Shown: in pieces, positions 8,887 to 16,610 of the stretch
How the letters are laid out: the number at the start of each line of letters is the position of its first letter
How positions within the stretch are numbered: position 1 is the first letter of the stretch
Origin: Desulfobacteraceae bacterium UBA2174
GTDB taxonomy: Bacteria; Desulfobacterota; Desulfobacteria; Desulfobacterales; UBA2174
Assembly (NCBI GenBank): GCA_002327445.1
Contig: DCWA01000020.1
Location: 1-64,000 of the forward strand
Reading direction: 5' to 3'
DNA: 64,000 bases
Position numbers and translations under genes: made by a program
The notes under the pieces: generated by a model
Databases searched by the model: none
What the model was told of the DNA's origin: nothing
Seen by the model: only the letters and a program-made list of their open reading frames with translations

Positions 8887-9204
8887 ATGCTGAAGCGAAA
8901 GCCGTCGATATCGGTGCGCAACGGCCTGCGCAAACTCGGAGACGATCTGAAGAAGGCCCGAATTCGCCGACGACTGACCATGGCCGTGGTCGCCGAAAGG
9001 GCCGGGATCAGCCGGGAGACGTTATCAAAGATTCAGAAGGGCGATCCGAACGTCAGCATGGGCGCATACGCCATGGTCGTCATGGCCCTGGGGATGGGAA
9101 CGGACTGGATGAATTTCGCCGATCTGCGCAACGACACCTGGGGGCAGATCATCGCCGATGAGGATTTGCCGCAAAGGGTGAGAACGCGGAAAACCGATGG
9201 CTAA
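8887..9204 (+). CDS. hipB: HipB-like XRE-family antitoxin/regulator
   Basis: A 105-residue helix-turn-helix protein (GDDLKKARIRRRLTMAVVAE, then RAGISRETLSKIQKG, residues about 16-55), with a C-terminal tail of the type that contacts HipA. It should bind the palindrome just upstream and neutralise the following HipA-like kinase. Its stop overlaps the hipA start by 8 bases. No Shine-Dalgarno sequence is visible before the ATG, so translation may be leaderless or inefficient. Confidence 0.85.
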   Translation: MLKRKPSISVRNGLRKLGDDLKKARIRRRLTMAVVAERAGISRETLSKIQKGDPNVSMGAYAMVVMALGMGTDWMNFADLRNDTWGQIIADEDLPQRVRTRKTDG

Positions 9205-10498
9205 AGAAATTCATGTCTTTGTGGAGTTGGCCGGCGCCGTCCATCAGGCAGGCAATCTCTGGCTGCACGAACGCCAGGGCGTCGAACGGGCTTCTTTCAG
9301 GTACTCGACACGGTGGTTGTCCGCACCGAACCGCTTCCCTCTTGAACCGTCCCTGCCGCTTGGCGAAGGCGTATATCATACGGACAAGTCTCTTTTCGGC
9401 TGCATGAGCGATGCGGCCCCGGACCGTTGGGGGCGGATGCTTATGGACCGGATGGAATCCCGAGAAGCGGTCCGTGAGGGACGCCAAGCCGGAAAACTCA
9501 GCGACTCCGATTATCTTTTGATGGTTGACGACAGGGCCAGACAGGGGGCGCTGCGGTTCGCGACCGATCCGAATGGTCCATTCCTGTCTTGTCGGCAAGA
9601 CATGCGGATTCCCCCGATGGTCGAGCTTGGCAAGCTTTTGCGCGGATCGAGAAAGGTCGTCAACCAAGAGGAAAAAGACCAGGACTTGCAAGACATCTGG
9701 GCTCCCGGATCTTCCCTTGGAGGGGCGCGGCCCAAAGCTTCCGTTGTGGACTCGGAAGGCGCCTTGTGGATCGCCAAGTTCCCGAGCCCCAAAGACGATC
9801 GGGATGTTGAGCTGTGGGAAGCCGTGGCCCTCCACCTGGCGAAAAAAATCTCCCTGCCCGTTCCGGAATTCCAGTTGAGGCGCATATCGGGCGCCAACAT
9901 CCTGTTGACCAAACGCTTCGACCGGCGGGCAGCAAGGCGAATCCCCTTCATATCAGCCATGACCATGCTGAATGCCCGGGACATGGAACCCGCAAGCTAT
10001 CTGGAAATCGCCGAGGCCATCATTGCCCATGGCGCCGCCGCGGAAGCCGACCTCAAGGGTCTCTGGCGGCGCATGGTTTTCAACGTGCTGATCTCCAACC
10101 TGGACGATCATCTCCGAAACCACGGTTTTCTTTACGACGGAAAGCTTTCCGGGTGGCGGCTTTCTCCGATCTATGACCTTGAGCCGCTGCCCGAGGGCGC
10201 CAAAGCGAGATTTTTGCAGACGGCCATCGCCCCGGGCAATAACATGGCGTCTCTGGATCCGGCCTTTGAGGTGGCCGAGGAGTTTGGTCTGCCGCTGCGT
10301 GAGGCGAGATCTCTGGCCAGGGAGACGGGCAGGATCACCGGAAGTTGGAGAAAGGAGGCTTCTCGTTTTGGCGCAAGCAAGCGGGAGATCGACTACATGG
10401 CTTCGGCGTTTGAAAACGACAATTTGCGCCTTGCACTCGGAGGGGGAAATGTTGCAGATAAAAAAAACGGAGTTTTTTCAAAATCACAAAAAGTGTAA
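9197..10498 (+). CDS. hipA: HipA-family serine/threonine kinase toxin
   Basis: A 433-residue protein, the usual HipA length. HipA of E. coli phosphorylates glutamyl-tRNA synthetase and causes persistence; the target here is unknown. Visible elements are the N-terminal subdomain (VYHTDKSLFGCMSDAAPDRWG), a nucleotide loop SLGGARPKA near residue 173, the lysine in WIAKFPS, the catalytic loop NLDDHLRNHGF near residue 298 and the metal-binding SPIYDLEPLP near 322. All catalytic residues appear intact. It overlaps hipB by 8 bases. An attC-like hairpin lies 65 bases downstream in the orientation expected for a gene cassette. Confidence 0.9.
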   Translation: MAKEIHVFVELAGAVHQAGNLWLHERQGVERASFRYSTRWLSAPNRFPLEPSLPLGEGVYHTDKSLFGCMSDAAPDRWGRMLMDRMESREAVREGRQAGKLSDSDYLLMVDDRARQGALRFATDPNGPFLSCRQDMRIPPMVELGKLLRGSRKVVNQEEKDQDLQDIWAPGSSLGGARPKASVVDSEGALWIAKFPSPKDDRDVELWEAVALHLAKKISLPVPEFQLRRISGANILLTKRFDRRAARRIPFISAMTMLNARDMEPASYLEIAEAIIAHGAAAEADLKGLWRRMVFNVLISNLDDHLRNHGFLYDGKLSGWRLSPIYDLEPLPEGAKARFLQTAIAPGNNMASLDPAFEVAEEFGLPLREARSLARETGRITGSWRKEASRFGASKREIDYMASAFENDNLRLALGGGNVADKKNGVFSKSQKV

Positions 10499-10563
10499 AC
10501 TACTTTTGGTCTGACATGAAGGATACCTGATTTTAAATGTTTTTCCCGCCGCGTAGCGGCTTC

Positions 10564-10629
10564 GTCCAACAAGCGCCTGGACGCAGACGGGGCTAAAAAC
10601 CGCGCCCGCTGGTCAGGCGCAGCGTTGGC
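10564..10629 (+). other. attC-like (integron recombination site) imperfect hairpin
   Basis: The 5' end GTCCAAC fits the R'' consensus RYYYAAC. It is followed by GCGCCTG, an imperfectly self-complementary centre, then the complementary CAGGCGC and a GCGTTGG end resembling R'. The total is about 66 bases, a normal attC length. It is oriented correctly behind hipBA. The R' box deviates from GTTRRRY at its last bases, and no integrase gene is in view. Confidence 0.45.
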
Positions 10630-10718
10630 GCCCCCTAACTTTAGGCAATTGATTTCATTGCCTTTCAATTATCTTTAGGGTATCTTGTTACTGAAAATTA
10701 CCGAGGACAGGATAAAAA

Positions 10719-11036
10719 ATGGAAAACAAGGTTACCACCAAAGAAGACTTGATTAAGCGTATCCTGAAACAACGGGAACGGCTTTTATTTTATGGGGTCT
10801 CAAGTATCGGGCTATTTGGGTCATTTGCACGGGGAGAGCAGACTGATTCGAGCGACATCGATATCCTCGTGGAATTTACTCCTGAAAAACATACCTTCGA
10901 TAATTTCATGGAGGTTTCTTTTCTTCTTGAAGAGACTTTGGGGCGAAAAGTCGAAATTGTTACTCCAGAGGGGCTCAGTACGCATATCGGCCCCCATATT
11001 TTAGAGGAGGTAGAGCGTGTCCCTATCGCCGCCTGA
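10719..11036 (+). CDS. mntA: MntA-like minimal nucleotidyltransferase (antitoxin of MNT-HEPN module)
   Basis: A 105-residue protein with the DNA polymerase beta-type motif GSX10DXD (GSFARGEQTDSSDID, about residues 31-45). In characterised MntA/HepT pairs the nucleotidyltransferase AMPylates a tyrosine of the HEPN toxin and inactivates it. The HEPN gene follows with a 20-base overlap. The ATG is preceded by AGGACAGGAT. Base composition is clearly lower in GC than the flanking core genes, fitting recent acquisition. Confidence 0.88.
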   Translation: MENKVTTKEDLIKRILKQRERLLFYGVSSIGLFGSFARGEQTDSSDIDILVEFTPEKHTFDNFMEVSFLLEETLGRKVEIVTPEGLSTHIGPHILEEVERVPIAA

Positions 11037-11358
11037 ATACATTCGCCACATGCTCGATGAAATCGATTACATTTTGAACCGGATATCAAATATGAGTTAC
11101 GAATCTTTTGTCCGTGATGAGACCCTCAAAAGGGCGTTTGTCCGAAGCGTCGAGGTTATCGGAGAAGCTTCAAAAAAACTGCCCGAAGATATCAAAGTAA
11201 TGCAACCGGAGGTTGAATGGCGTAAGGTTTCGGGGATGAGGGATCGGTTGATTCATGATTATTTCGGTGTGGATTATACGATTGTTTGGGATGTTGCTTC
11301 AAATAAGCTGCCTGATCTCCGTGAAAAACTTCATGATTTGCTCAAACTAATCCAATAA
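11017..11358 (+). CDS. hepT: HepT-like HEPN ribonuclease toxin
   Basis: 113 residues, all-alpha. The RNase motif RX4HXY is present as RDRLIHDY at about residues 74-81; its tyrosine is the residue modified by MntA in studied systems. It starts at a GTG preceded by AGAGGAGG with ideal spacing, inside the mntA reading frame, so the antitoxin is made first and coupling is tight. Role: growth-inhibiting RNase held in check by MntA, possibly a defence or stabilisation module. Confidence 0.88.
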   Translation: MSLSPPEYIRHMLDEIDYILNRISNMSYESFVRDETLKRAFVRSVEVIGEASKKLPEDIKVMQPEVEWRKVSGMRDRLIHDYFGVDYTIVWDVASNKLPDLREKLHDLLKLIQ

Positions 11359-11425
11359 CGCCAATAACGCCAATAATTGTTATAATTCTATCTCTGCGTT
11401 TGATTGGTTTTAAAGAATGACTCGT

Positions 11426-11905
11426 TCGTAAAAAATCGAATTTTTGATCTTTTAGCGTTGTAACCTATTGAATTTATTAGGCCCGAAATTTTAAAAATAG
11501 CGTTTTTGGGCTTTTTTACGAAGGCATCAAGAATGGCCATAATGAAAAATCGAATATCTGTAAGTTCTCAAGGTAATGATTGTCTTAGGATGGTGTCCTT
11601 CCATAAATCGCCAAAATTGATACACTCGTAAAAAGTCGGATTCTGGGGTATCCGGTTGGCTCAAGTACATAGAAGCTATCTATCTGATTATAAAGGATTT
11701 TTATCAGGTGAGGGCTTTATTTAGAAAAACGACCGAAAATGTTATGAATTCAGTATGTTAGGAACAGATAACTTGAGTAAAGTAGATACCCCTAAGTCGG
11801 ATTTTGGATGGCAAAGAAAAAAGTTCAAGATACGGCGTCGCTAATCCCGAGGAATGCAGCGCAACGCAGATATCGGACTTTTTGCGAAGCCATCAGGAAT
11901 GGGAC
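11426..11905. repeat. MITE-like inverted repeats in a gene-free AT-rich stretch
   Basis: TTCGTAAAAAATCG (about 11427) faces GGCTTTTTTACGAAGGCATC (about 11508). A related pair is TCGTAAAAAGTCGGATT (about 11628) and GGACTTTTTGCGAAGCCATC (about 11876). The arms and the CATCA(A/G)GAATGG flank match between the two right ends. No open frame between 11359 and 11890 looks like a gene. Confidence 0.55.
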
Positions 11906-12040
11906 GCGACAAGATCGGAGAAATAGTGTTCCCGTTGTTCCAGTGTCAATTGATCGGTGCAACAATCAAAGTATGCACTGATCCGGCGCACAGCGCGCGC
12001 GTAGGCATCAATGGTTTTTTGACTTGGTTTTTTGACTTTT
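11893..12040 (-). pseudogene. Tyrosine recombinase N-terminal fragment
   Basis: About 45 residues (KTIDAYARAVRRISAYFD, then LTLEQREHYFSDLVASHS) resemble the SAM-like core-binding domain of integrases linked to transposons. The frame then stops and the catalytic domain is absent. It is fused in frame to the decayed IS66-like sequence upstream. Confidence 0.55.
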
Positions 12041-12044
12041 GCCC

Positions 12045-12545
12045 TGGAGCTTGAGCATGCGCAGATGATGTTCCACTGCTGCGGGTCCGGCGGCACATGG
12101 GCGAAGCGTACCAACTCACGAAGCCGGGCACCCATGATGTGACCGAAGCGTCTGATGTCGATCTTGTCTCGTTGCGCCAGCGCATCGGCATCGCGGATCA
12201 GGTGTGCCAGGTGTCGCAGGTTTGCCGGTCGTTGATCCAGTGCTTGTAAACCCCGTAACCGTCGCTGACCAGGATGCCGTTCCAGTATTGCACCAGATCC
12301 TGGAAGGCATGCTTGGAGCGGTGATCGTCGATGCGATACAAGGCGACCTGCTCGTTGACCATGGCCCAGAGCCACTTTAGATCGTGTTCTTTGAACCAGC
12401 AGGTCTCATCCACGTAGTTGACCTCGGCACCCCGGGCCACCCCGGCCATCTTTTGGTAGGCCAGCGCCAGGGCCGCCGAAGCCCGATCGACGATCTTCTG
12501 TGCGGTGAAAGTCGTGCTCTTCCCTGTTCCTCGCGAATCCGTGCT
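12045..12545 (-). pseudogene. IS66-family transposase, frameshifted remnant
   Basis: Fragments typical of IS66 transposases are readable but spread over two frames: TAQKIVDRASAALALAYQ, then VNYVDETCWFKEHDLKWLW, then ILVSDGYGVYKHW (the DDE-domain region), and after a shift near 12200 LRHLAHLIRDADALA. Ends and partner genes are missing, so it is not mobile by itself. Confidence 0.65.
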
Positions 12546-12649
12546 AAATTCTCTCGTAGAACTACTGCTGCGGATGGCGGCATGAACAGTTTCCGGGAAA
12601 CTTCAGTTTTAGATTTCAGCCAAGGCAAAAACGGTTGCGCGCATGAGCA

Positions 12650-13354
12650 TCAGGTCATAGCTTGCAGTGGCAGTACAAGTTTTCGCCCCATTTGGAGGAT
12701 CTTCCCAGAGTCTTTTAGCCGTTTCATAACACGGGTAATACTGACACGATGCGCTCCGATCAAAAAACCCAAATCTTCATGCGTTAACGGAAATTGAATG
12801 ACATAGCCTTCTTCCTTTTTTTCACCATGTTCCCGAGCTACATTGAGGAGGACACGGTAAAGTCTTTTTTCTATGTGAGTTTGGGACATGGCCCCAACTC
12901 GATCGGTTAGCTGAGCGATACGATCACTTAAGTTCTTGATGACCTGGAGACCGATATTGGGATATTCAAGAACCAATTTTTCAAACCGATCTTTTGTAAA
13001 GCTGCACACCAACGTCTCCTCCATACTCCACGCACTCACGGGATAGTTGAAATCGTCGTTAAATATATACTCCCCCAAAAAATCGCCAGGCTTCCTTATA
13101 TCCAGAGTTAGTTCCGTACCATCCTTTAAGAGTTTGCTCAATTTTACGCGACCGGCTTTGATCAACGAAATCTGTTTTGCTGTATCGCCTTGCATAAAAA
13201 CTGATTGGCCCACTTGATATCTTTGACGCAACGCCCCTCTGACAACCGCTTCCACTTCCGCCTGACGCAGGCCTTCAAAAACCCACAGCTGCCCGATGCA
13301 TATTTGAGACCACTCACCATCCTTCGGTTTTAGCTTTTCACATAGGCAACTCAT
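12650..13354 (-). CDS. Crp/Fnr-family transcriptional regulator
   Basis: 234 residues with an N-terminal cyclic-nucleotide-like beta-roll (about 30-125; KPGDFLGEYIF) and a C-terminal winged helix (about 165-230; LGFLIGAHRVSITRVMKRLKDSGKI). Three cysteines near the N-terminus (positions 3, 5 and 19) do not reproduce the exact FNR iron-sulphur pattern, so the signal is unknown. The start at 13354 is chosen because AGGAAGGAGG lies 8 bases before it; an upstream in-frame start has no such site. Neighbouring genes for a DsrE-like and a flavin-binding protein on the same strand suggest a redox or stress role. Confidence 0.88.
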   Translation of the reverse strand: MSCLCEKLKPKDGEWSQICIGQLWVFEGLRQAEVEAVVRGALRQRYQVGQSVFMQGDTAKQISLIKAGRVKLSKLLKDGTELTLDIRKPGDFLGEYIFNDDFNYPVSAWSMEETLVCSFTKDRFEKLVLEYPNIGLQVIKNLSDRIAQLTDRVGAMSQTHIEKRLYRVLLNVAREHGEKKEEGYVIQFPLTHEDLGFLIGAHRVSITRVMKRLKDSGKILQMGRKLVLPLQAMT

Positions 13355-13571
13355 CGGGCCTGCCTCCTTCCTGTAATTTTTCAGTTCACTGGACTGTCGT
13401 GGCAAAAATAGTCCATTGCAGAGAGCCGAAGGGACCACGCCACTTTTGGATCGGATTCACCTCAGCAACAAATTTAATATATTATGAAAATGATCCAAGT
13501 TCAAGCTCGTGGTCTCGATGGGTACCTGTACCAAGTCGAAAAATTCGAGTATTTCATCCTCCGTCAAAGAA

Positions 13572-13922
13572 TTAAAACGTCAAAACCATGCATCCTTCCT
13601 TGAGATATCGTGTTAAAGGTTCTCCCATATAAATAACCTGGCAACCGAGTTCTTCGAGTTTTTCAGATACGCCATACCTATCAGCGCAAGCTTTGCACGC
13701 CAACGTTTCAACACCAACTTTCTTCATTTCGGCGAGTTCGGCTTGCAGTTTTAGGTCCTCTGAAAGTAGCTTCGCCGATGGTCCCCAAACTACCATTCTG
13801 ACAGTGCCCCACCACCCCTTGAGCATAGAATTTTTGCAATACATAAATACCATGTTCAGGGCGACGTCTGGGTCTTGTGAACTCCATACGATCACGAGGG
13901 AATCGTGAAAATCGCTTTTCAT
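13572..13922 (-). CDS. DsrE/DsrF-like family protein
   Basis: A 116-residue small soluble protein. It shows the family's alternating fold, with a conserved cysteine segment ACKACADRYGV (about residues 74-84) and an EPLTRYLKEG end. DsrE-type proteins carry or transfer sulfur; many stand-alone members have no assigned reaction. AAGGAG lies 10 bases upstream of the ATG. It sits between a PNPOx-like gene and a Crp/Fnr regulator, all minus strand. The 217-base gap to the regulator contains only a 35-codon frame with no ribosome site. Confidence 0.82.
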   Translation of the reverse strand: MKSDFHDSLVIVWSSQDPDVALNMVFMYCKNSMLKGWWGTVRMVVWGPSAKLLSEDLKLQAELAEMKKVGVETLACKACADRYGVSEKLEELGCQVIYMGEPLTRYLKEGCMVLTF

Positions 13923-14073
13923 GGGAATCGACTCCTTCCGCGTTTATAGACTCCAGAAAATGGCGGTGGCCCCGGAGGCAAGGGAAATACCGCCCCCGGG
14001 CCACCTTCCGGACTCGGAAAGCATGTCACATAATGCTGTTCCACATGACCAATCGGTGACTATGATCGGAGCG

Positions 14074-14481
14074 TTATCCTATTTTCTTTCCTGCGTTGGG
14101 ACCAGGAGACTGATCATAAATCTCTTCAACTGTGATCTTTGCCACGTATTTTGGCTCGGGGAGCGGTTTTGGCGCCTTCTTCAATTCCTCTCTTACCTTC
14201 TCATAAATTGGACCGCTGTCGATAAGCTCCGCTTTTCCCTTGAATTGATACCCAATGAATTTTTCCTGGTCTACAAGGGTTACTGCGACCCTCGGGTTGT
14301 TCTGGAGATTGTCCCTGGTTTTGAGAGAAAAGAGGTCGGCAAAGATAATCGTGTTTTCATCCAGCACCTGAATAGTGCCTTTGGGGGTGACATTGGGCAT
14401 GCCCTCCTGATTGGCCGTGGCCACCCAACCCAGCTTACCCTTTACAAATTCCTGCAATTCTTTGGAAATACTTGTCGCCAT
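14074..14481 (-). CDS. Pyridoxamine 5'-phosphate oxidase-like FMN-binding protein
   Basis: 135 residues with a split-barrel pattern: LGWVATANQEGMPNVTPKGT, then FSLKTRDNLQNNPRVAVTL, then GYQFKGKAELID. Such proteins bind FMN or F420-type cofactors and probably act as flavin reductases; the substrate cannot be read from the sequence. A strong GGAGGTAATC precedes the ATG. A GTGGCCC/GGGCCAC hairpin at about 13966-14004 lies between it and the DsrE-like gene. The 405 bases upstream (14482-14886) hold no supported gene. Confidence 0.85.
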   Translation of the reverse strand: MATSISKELQEFVKGKLGWVATANQEGMPNVTPKGTIQVLDENTIIFADLFSLKTRDNLQNNPRVAVTLVDQEKFIGYQFKGKAELIDSGPIYEKVREELKKAPKPLPEPKYVAKITVEEIYDQSPGPNAGKKIG

Positions 14482-14886
14482 GATTACCTCCTATGTGCCA
14501 TAACATGTCTTTAAAATACGAAAACGCCTATAATTCGGCCAGCAATAAAGTCCTTTATCGTGTTTCACCTCCTTTCCGCCTCCTTTCCGTTGGTGTGGTC
14601 ACACTTCCACTGTTACATTGCCAGTTGTCCACGCAGACGGGCGGCGATTACAAGTCCGAGATCATGTGCCTTTGGATTCTTGCATGTTCAATCTGAAATC
14701 ATTAGAAATTCTTGCAACCGAGTTCAGCTTGAGGTTGTTTTATTCTATCTTTGAGAGTTTGCGTATCGCCCTCCTAATCGATCGCCTACGTGTTGGGATT
14801 ACCTTTTGATTTATAATAACAAAGGAAATTGGGGCGTGCCGTAGCAATCGCTACAATGAAAAATTTTTCAGATCGGCCATCGAATG

Positions 14887-15480
14887 TCAACTGCGGACAA
14901 AGCGGATACGGAGCATCAGCCCCTGGCGATGGAGGGCCACGGTGCGGTGGTCACCGTCGGTGGTGCCGGGGGCGACGTCCAGGGGCACCTCGATGGCCGT
15001 CTCCACTGTTCCCGATCCTCCGCAAAGGGGGCATCCGAACCATCCCCGGAAGGCCCCGGCGCACCGCGAGCAGACGGCGGCAAGGGGAATTTGCAGTAAA
15101 ATCCGGCCGCCGGCGCGGGCCAGGTCAGCGGGCAGGTGCACCTCGAGGTCCAGCGTGGGCACGCTGCATCGAAAGGCGGGAGCATCGTCCAGGGGCACGA
15201 TGGGGCAAGGATCGGCGGCCGGGGCCATCCTTGTTCGACGCACCGGCATGGTGCCTGAGGACGGGGACGGCTCTCGCCCCAGGGCGGCGTCGTAGGCCCT
15301 GCGCTTTTTTTCATCGGAGAGGGTTTCGTAGGCGTTGGCGAGCTCGCGGAAGGCGTCGGGGTGAGTGCCGCCGCAGACATCGGGATGCAGCCGCTTGGCG
15401 CCGCGGCGATAGGCGGTCTTGATCTGCTGCGTGCTCGCCCCGCGGGGGATGCCTAGTACGATGTAGTGATCCCGCGCCAT
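14887..15480 (-). CDS. J-domain protein with a single DnaJ-type zinc-finger pair
   Basis: 197 residues. An N-terminal J domain (1-70) includes the HPD motif (LHPDV, near residue 33) that stimulates DnaK ATPase. After a proline-rich linker, one CSRCAGAF...CPLCGGSG pair is reminiscent of half of the DnaJ zinc region, followed by a DnaJ-C-like strand region (EVPLDVAPGTTDGDH). The protein is much shorter than DnaJ. It follows two Hsp20 genes on the same strand, so it probably hands clients from small heat-shock proteins to DnaK. The start was set at the ATG opening the J domain; a longer frame to 15603 lacks conservation signs. Confidence 0.82.
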   Translation of the reverse strand: MARDHYIVLGIPRGASTQQIKTAYRRGAKRLHPDVCGGTHPDAFRELANAYETLSDEKKRRAYDAALGREPSPSSGTMPVRRTRMAPAADPCPIVPLDDAPAFRCSVPTLDLEVHLPADLARAGGRILLQIPLAAVCSRCAGAFRGWFGCPLCGGSGTVETAIEVPLDVAPGTTDGDHRTVALHRQGLMLRIRFVRS

Positions 15481-15559
15481 GGCAAAACGAGGTGAAAAAG
15501 CTGGGATAAGAACGCCGCCGGGCCGGCGCCACGCACCGGCCCGGACAAGGGGGCGTCGC

Positions 15560-15964
15560 TTAGGCCGTTGCCACGGTGATCTTCCGCGGCGTGGCCTTGG
15601 CATGCTTGGGAAGCGTCAGATTCAACACCCCATCGGCCAACTTGGCTTCGATGCGATCCTGGTCGATGGTCTCGGCCAAGGTGAACTGGCGATAAAAGCG
15701 GCCGATTTCATATTCGACCAGCAGATCCGCCTCCCCGGCGGCCTCCCAGGGCTGCACGTCGCCAATGATGGTCAGGATGTCGTCGCGCAGGTCGATATTC
15801 AGGTCCTCCGGCTTGACGCCGGGCATGTCGGCCAGCAGGCGAATTTCGTTTTCGGTTTCGAAGATATCCACCACGGGAGTAAACACCGGACCGGGCCGGG
15901 TCTGCTCAGCCGGGGTAGCGACCGCCTGTTTGTCCTTCACTTGGAGCTCTTTGGATTCGGTCAT
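15560..15964 (-). CDS. Hsp20/alpha-crystallin family small heat-shock protein (second of pair)
   Basis: A 134-residue ATP-independent holdase. The alpha-crystallin domain covers about 40-130, with IRLLADMPGVKPEDLNID and the C-terminal dimer motif GVLNLTLPK. AAGGAGG precedes the ATG at 15964. It lies 38 bases downstream of another Hsp20 gene and 79 bases upstream of a J-protein gene, forming a stress operon. It carries a longer, proline-containing N-terminus than its partner, and is too diverged to be a recent copy. Confidence 0.92.
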   Translation of the reverse strand: MTESKELQVKDKQAVATPAEQTRPGPVFTPVVDIFETENEIRLLADMPGVKPEDLNIDLRDDILTIIGDVQPWEAAGEADLLVEYEIGRFYRQFTLAETIDQDRIEAKLADGVLNLTLPKHAKATPRKITVATA

Positions 15965-16002
15965 GTTCGGTCCCTCCTTTCCCCGATCGATTCGAACCGT
16001 GA

Positions 16003-16461
16003 TCATTTGACACTGATCTGCTTGGGCTTGGCCGTTTCCGCCTTGGGAACCTGAATCGTCAAGATCCCGTTTTCCAGCTTGGCGGAAACCTTCTCGGCGT
16101 CGATGTCCGTCGGCAGACCGATAATTCGAGAGAACTTGCCGCCTTCGCGCTCGCGGCGATGGTAGCGCACGCCGTCGCCTTCGGTGTCGATGACCCGCTC
16201 GCCGCTCACCGACAGGTTGCGGCCGGTCACCTGGATCTCGAGGGCATCCGACTTGACGCCCGGCAGCTCGGCCCGCAGATAATAGTTGTCCTTGTCCTCG
16301 GTGAGGTTCACCGCCGGAAACACGCCCGCGGTCGGGCGGCTGAACACCCGCGGCTGCAACGCCTCGGACAACCGCACCATCTGCTGCTGCATCCGTCCCA
16401 GTTCATCGAAAAAACTGCCGCGAGTCCAGCCCGGGAAGAAAAAATTTCTGCTGATGACCAT
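16003..16461 (-). CDS. Hsp20/alpha-crystallin family small heat-shock protein (first of pair)
   Basis: 152 residues. The N-terminal arm (NFFFPGWTRGSFFDELGRMQ) is followed by an alpha-crystallin domain (about 50-145) with YYLRAELPGVKSDALEI, GERVI and the A-x3-NGILTI motif. AAGGAGG lies before the ATG at 16461. It is the promoter-proximal gene of the small-chaperone operon. No clear heat-shock operator such as CIRCE was recognised in the 149-base upstream gap. Confidence 0.92.
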   Translation of the reverse strand: MVISRNFFFPGWTRGSFFDELGRMQQQMVRLSEALQPRVFSRPTAGVFPAVNLTEDKDNYYLRAELPGVKSDALEIQVTGRNLSVSGERVIDTEGDGVRYHRREREGGKFSRIIGLPTDIDAEKVSAKLENGILTIQVPKAETAKPKQISVK

Positions 16462-16610
16462 GGCGATCCCTCCTTTGATTGAAGTTGTCCTCATCCGTCG
16501 CTTCGCTTGCCAATTAACGATAAAAATTGTCAGATCAAAATGTTACGTGACTTTTGGCAAAAACGTTAACCACCGCCCGGAGGAAGTCAAGATGTCCGCC
16601 GCGCATCCCT

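Noticed and set aside
11359..11890. Replication origin in an AT-rich stretch
   Set aside because: No DnaA-box cluster and no dnaA, parA or recF neighbours; inverted repeats explain the composition.
13460..13570. 35-codon frame between the DsrE-like and Crp/Fnr genes (TTG start)
   Set aside because: No ribosome site or family; kept only as a note in the DsrE entry.
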